Positions 60,060-64,000 of a DNA stretch of 64,000 bases are shown piece after piece. Source of the DNA: Eleginops maclovinus (Eukaryota > Chordata > Actinopteri > Perciformes > Eleginopidae); assembly GCF_036324505.1 (NCBI RefSeq), contig NC_086357.1, forward strand, positions 19,036,793-19,100,792. The letters are read 5' to 3'. The position numbers and the translations under genes are program-made. Numbering within the stretch: the first letter of the stretch is position 1; each line of letters opens with the position of its first letter. A model generated the notes under the pieces. It was not told where the DNA came from and did not search any database. It was given only the letters and a program-made list of their open reading frames with translations.

Positions 60060-60980
60060 AGTCTTCATAACAAGAGCATAGATGTTGCAAGCATGTTGAA
60101 AGCATGACTGCTCATAACTGCTCATTATCCTTTTTACTAAAAGATTAGTTTTGTGATAATAAAGGGTATTTTAGCCATTGTATGATCTTTGAATATTTAT
60201 TGTGGATGAATCTTTCTGACATAATGTCGCAGATAAAAATAATATGTAAAAAAATAAAGGCACCTACAGTATGAGGTTTCAAATTGCACTGTTTGTGAAA
60301 TGTGTGCAGTGATTCAGTAACTGTCACTCATTCATACCCACACTGTCCTGTTGAGGCATATAAGCTGAATGTTGTGATTTTAAAAAGTGATATCCAGTAT
60401 GGTTTTTTGTGTTTTTTTCATTCACTTAACTATCAGTAATTTAAGCCAGGTTATGGAAGATATAACCCTTTAAGCCCTAGCAGATGCCCTGAAAAATAAA
60501 TACCAAAATGAATCAGGAATTGTTTTCAGCAAGAATTCTTATATGGTGTTTCTATTTTGGAGTATTATTTACCTTACAGGAAAAAGTATATAATCTACAT
60601 TTTTCAAAGCAATATATATATTTTAGTCTTGGATATAATTAATCATAATACTCTGGAAAAAGATTATGAATGTATGACATTATGAAAATAAATAACTACT
60701 ACTCTCTCAACTGAGTTGAAGTAAAAGCAATTAATTCACTTTTAATGCTAACAACTATTTATTCTCCTTCTCTACTACAACTTTAAATGTGATGAAAAAA
60801 TGTTTTTTTATGTACTATAGCCTACTTATACAAACATACTTTTATAATAAAGTGTAGTTAGAACTTCTAAAGATAAACTTCAACGGTTTCTGTTTGATAG
60901 GAGGTTTGGTTACTTCCATAGAGGCATGTTTCTAATAAAATAAAATCTACAAAAAAATCCACATGTTTTATTTTGAAATG
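60060..60980. other. Intergenic, nothing recognised
   Basis: AT-rich sequence between the unknown exon and the ccdc50 promoter. No feature is supported. Confidence 0.45.
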
Positions 60981-60987
60981 TTCTAAG

Positions 60988-61280
60988 CGGAAGTGGTGTG
61001 CCGTGTCGCTGTGACTTGGCTAGCTGGTCATGTGAGGGTTAAGGGAGGGAGGGACCCTTGTTGAAAACCCTACAACACGTTAGTAGCTGCTAGGCAATTA
61101 CAGCAGCGACGTATCGAAAGGAGGGTGGCCACCGAAACTAATCAAAAGGGCCGTCCAGCACCTGAACCATCAATCGGGTTTATGAGTAAAGGCGATCAAT
61201 CAGCCCGCGGTTAACCTTCGGTGAAACGCGGAAGTGTAATTCAACGTCATCGTTTTTTGTGACTTATTATCGGTGACAAC
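60988..61280 (+). promoter_or_regulatory. ccdc50 promoter and 5' UTR region
   Basis: TATA-less and relatively CpG-rich compared with its surroundings. It holds two ETS-type motifs, GCGGAAGTG, at about 60989-60997 and 61229-61237, and an ACGTCA half-site near 61243. This is the usual form of a housekeeping promoter. The exact start site is not visible. Confidence 0.5.
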
Positions 61281-61335
61281 ATGGCTGAAACTGACATTAG
61301 CATCGACAAGAATAAACTACCTGGAGTGAAAGAGG
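61281..61335 (+). CDS. ccdc50: CCDC50 exon 1 (partial gene)
   Basis: The ATG opens MAETDISIDKNKLPGVKE, followed by one base of the next codon and a donor (GAGG|GTAACG, phase 1). Human CCDC50 (Ymer) begins MAEVSIDQSKLPGVKE with a splice at the same place. CCDC50 is a ubiquitin-binding coiled-coil adaptor that modulates EGF receptor downregulation and NF-kB signalling. Only exon 1 is in the window; exon 2, which should begin with a CRDF-like sequence, is not found before the right edge, so intron 1 exceeds 2.6 kb. It lies head-to-head with uts2b 4.4 kb away, as in human. Confidence 0.88.
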
Positions 61336-64000
61336 GTAACGTCTATAATATATTCGTGTGCAGTAAGCTAGCTGTTTAGCATCACATCACTAGCTAGGTG
61401 ATACTAGCTAGGCTAACCGAGTGAACACAGGTGTATATGTTTGGTGTTGTGATTGTGATGGTTGCTAGCACATCTTGCCATTTGCTGCTAAGGCTGTTAA
61501 TTCTGGAGTCAGGTGGTATACACTTCTCGGCCTGGGAACAGATGTCGTGCCAGATTTTGTATCCCATTCTACATACGTTTCTTATTAGGCCAGAATACTA
61601 GACATTATTTAAGAAGGGAGAAAACAGTTGGGCATATTGTATCCCAAATAACATTAATGGTTTGGATGATGCTCAAATGATTTGCGGGCAAGTGGACATT
61701 ACAGTGTACCGTCTGTCACGAAACCTGTGTGTGTAAATGCATTGTTTGAGCCAAGTGGCTTAGTACTGATCCCATGGAGGTGTTTCGTGTTGTAAGGTAT
61801 GTGGAGGACTAGATGATTTGTTTATGATGAAAACAGCATGAGCAGTGCACTCTTCATTTTGAATTTCGTATCTGACAAACAAAGGTGGAAGAACTCGTAG
61901 CCTACATGGTAGAGATCCTGTGTTACAAGTAAAAGTCCTGAATTCAAAATGTAACTGTACAAAACTATCAACTACTTGGAGACCCAACAGTGAAATGACT
62001 CGCTATGCATAACTTGTTAGCTTAATCTATCATGAGTATTGAATCATTAATATGTAAGTAACTTGAGTTTTCTTGCTTCTCAGATGTAGGGTTGTAGAAG
62101 TATCAAAAATGAAGTCCTAGTAAATGCAGCTATCTCAAATGTGTACTTAAGTACAGTACTTGAGGGTCTTAGAACATTTCCACCACTGCTGACATTAACT
62201 GTTATGTTTTGCTTTTGGCTTGAAAATCTGTCGCTGCTTTGACATTTTATCATGAAGACTTTGTCACAAGGAAGACATAACCAACACCAGGCCCCCCTTT
62301 CTTGTCTGCCTCTGTAAGTGATGTGAAGCTGGAGAGTGGATCTTTCACACTGAGGCAGGATTTGGATCTGAAGCTGTGTTTGTCGGAAGGACCCGTCCTG
62401 TTGGTGTGAAGCAGCTGCTCAGCAGGATGCTTGTTATTCTGGTCAGAGAGAAGGAACGTGCATTGCCACTGCTTGATTAGTCTGCAGAGGCAAAGACTCA
62501 GAAAGCTGCTGGAAAAGTTTCAAATTTCATCCACCATGTGTGAGGAATCAAGTAAATATTGTGAGCTGTCTAGTTGTGCCATAACTCACAGATTTACTGA
62601 GGTTGTATTTTGCCATTTCCCTCTGCACATAAAGTGGTTCTTTATACTTCAAACTGAGAATCATCCTGCCTCCACAATGCACAAATTGATCAAATGATTG
62701 GCGCTGTAATCCGTTTGTCACTTGTTGCTTTTGAAAATAACATCAAGTCAAATACTGCATTTAACGTACATAAGCTTTTGAAGCATCTGACACAAACATT
62801 GTTAGAGAAGTAAAATCAACTAGTGTTCACGCTGATATATCCAGCAGAATCAATCTCAATCAAGGTTCCTTGGCTAAGACTATTAAGCATATGGTTGAAA
62901 ATAGTCTGTGTTGTTCAAATCCTGTACTGGTTGGGGCTTTGTGGAGGTCTCGCCCTCCTCTTGGCAGCATCTGCTTAAACCCAGCCATCGACCCAGTCAC
63001 CTCCCATCATATTAAACTGGACAATCTGGACCACTCATCAGGGTTTAGTTTGAATCCCAGACGATTTTGTGCTTGGCTTTAACGCAAGCTAACACATACT
63101 CATAGACTGTTGCCAGTTATTAATTTTTTATATGGATGAGGTCATCTTTGTGAGAGCAGATGATGGGCTGTGAGCCTGGCAGCCTGGGGTTACTGAGCGT
63201 GGGTTTTCTCTGTAATGAAAGCTGAGAAAAAGCAGAGCTGGAAATACAAGATTAGTGTCGCATAAAGGCTTGACTGAATATATGTCGTGTATTAATTCTC
63301 ATCCTATAACAAATAGAGTAGGTTAAAGAAATACTTAAGAGTAAGTAAAGTATTCTTTAGTTTGGTCTTCGCTGAACAGAAGCCTCTGCCAACAGCAGAG
63401 CGGTGCGTGGCTGCTTGTGAGATGAAATCATGACCTCTTTTTGTTCTTCTATATTTGATGCAGTGATGTTTACACAATTTTTGCAGCTGAAGAAACGTTT
63501 CTTCCCGTACTATTTTAAGGTGTATATGGTAACCACAGTGTAGTTAAATGCATGCACTGAAGATCTCTACAAGCAGATGCTTTTAAAGACATATGTCCTA
63601 TGCTATAGGGTCCACATCCATAATTAGCTAAGGCTTTGAGAAAGGTCTTGAATATCCCTTTAGCTTTTACTGTTTCCTACACTGGAAACAGCCAGTATTC
63701 AAAAGACTGGTGGAGCCATACAAAATGAAAGGCTTCTTCATTCAGAACAGTTCCGATGGATGTGATGCTTTTTTTTTTTATTGGGTTTTTATAAGGAAAC
63801 CCCCCTCCTCTAAACATTTTCACAATTGTTTTCATAATGACTGATTGCCCTCGGTAGCCTTAATATTGGAAAATCGTGGATGGAAAGTCTGCTATAATTT
63901 AGTGTTTTTTTGTGTCAAGTTCAGGATATTAGTCATATGTGATCAGTTTGAGTCCTCGAGCGTGCAACTGAAAAGACAATAGGCCAGATAAAAATGATAT
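61336..64000 (+). other. ccdc50: ccdc50 intron 1 (5' part)
   Basis: No further ccdc50 exon is recognisable. The interval carries a MITE at 61880-62188. The open frames at 62431-62697 and 62870-63082 have no domain or exon support. Confidence 0.6.
61880..62188. mobile_element. Worn hAT MITE of the CAGTGGTGGAAG family
   Basis: Contains TTACAAGTAAAAGTCCTG, AATTCAAAATGTAACT, GTACTTAAGTACAGTACTTG and ends in TTTCCACCACTG, all landmarks of a very common teleost hAT MITE. The flanks CTGACAAA (61872-61879) and CTGACATT (62189-62196) are a 6-of-8 target duplication. Confidence 0.75.

Overview
The window is teleost fish nuclear DNA, probably from a percomorph-type spiny-rayed fish. The evidence is vertebrate-specific genes with vertebrate splice sites, an AT-rich intergenic background, very long TG, TATC and CATA microsatellites, and DNA transposons of the kind common in fish. 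There are no bacterial or viral gene arrangements, CRISPR arrays or rRNA genes, and I found no tRNA gene.

Layout. (1) 1-740: a putative TATA promoter and 5' exons of an unrecognised minus-strand gene that runs out of the left edge. (2) About 0.75-33 kb: a gene desert with repeat fragments, microsatellites, an unusual pair of back-to-back perfect hairpins (9.38-9.49 kb) and a complete 3.65-kb DNA transposon (26263-29915) with an intact 619-aa transposase, a 4-bp target duplication and an array of subterminal motifs. (3) 33.6-39.1 kb: a complete hAT transposon with an intact 630-aa transposase and perfect 8-bp target duplication, then two non-autonomous hAT-like elements nested one inside the other. 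(4) 39.2-53.4 kb: three tandem minus-strand leucine-rich-repeat membrane-protein genes: a CPN2-like protein with a mucin-like stalk and transmembrane anchor, lrrc15, and gp5. Each appears to have a small non-coding first exon and one coding exon whose splice acceptor lies 8-10 nt before the ATG. (5) 55.6-56.95 kb: the five-exon urotensin-II-related peptide gene uts2b (minus). (6) 58.3-59.2 kb: a second, inverted copy of one of the hAT-like elements. (7) 59.8-60.05 kb: a possible exon of an unknown minus-strand gene. (8) 61.28 kb to the right edge: exon 1 and part of intron 1 of ccdc50 (plus).

How the genes fit together. From general knowledge, CPN2, LRRC15 and GP5 are tandem neighbours and UTS2B/CCDC50 are head-to-head neighbours on human 3q28-q29; here both groups lie within 22 kb. 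GP5 is a thrombocyte/platelet surface protein. The CPN2-like gene has the overall layout of platelet GPIb-alpha (LRR head, Thr-rich VNTR stalk, transmembrane segment) but its LRR head resembles CPN2. The most interesting items are this GPIb-alpha-like architecture on a CPN2-like head, the intact transposon with its subterminal motif array, alternative splice choices that would change the uts2b hormone, and the double hairpin.
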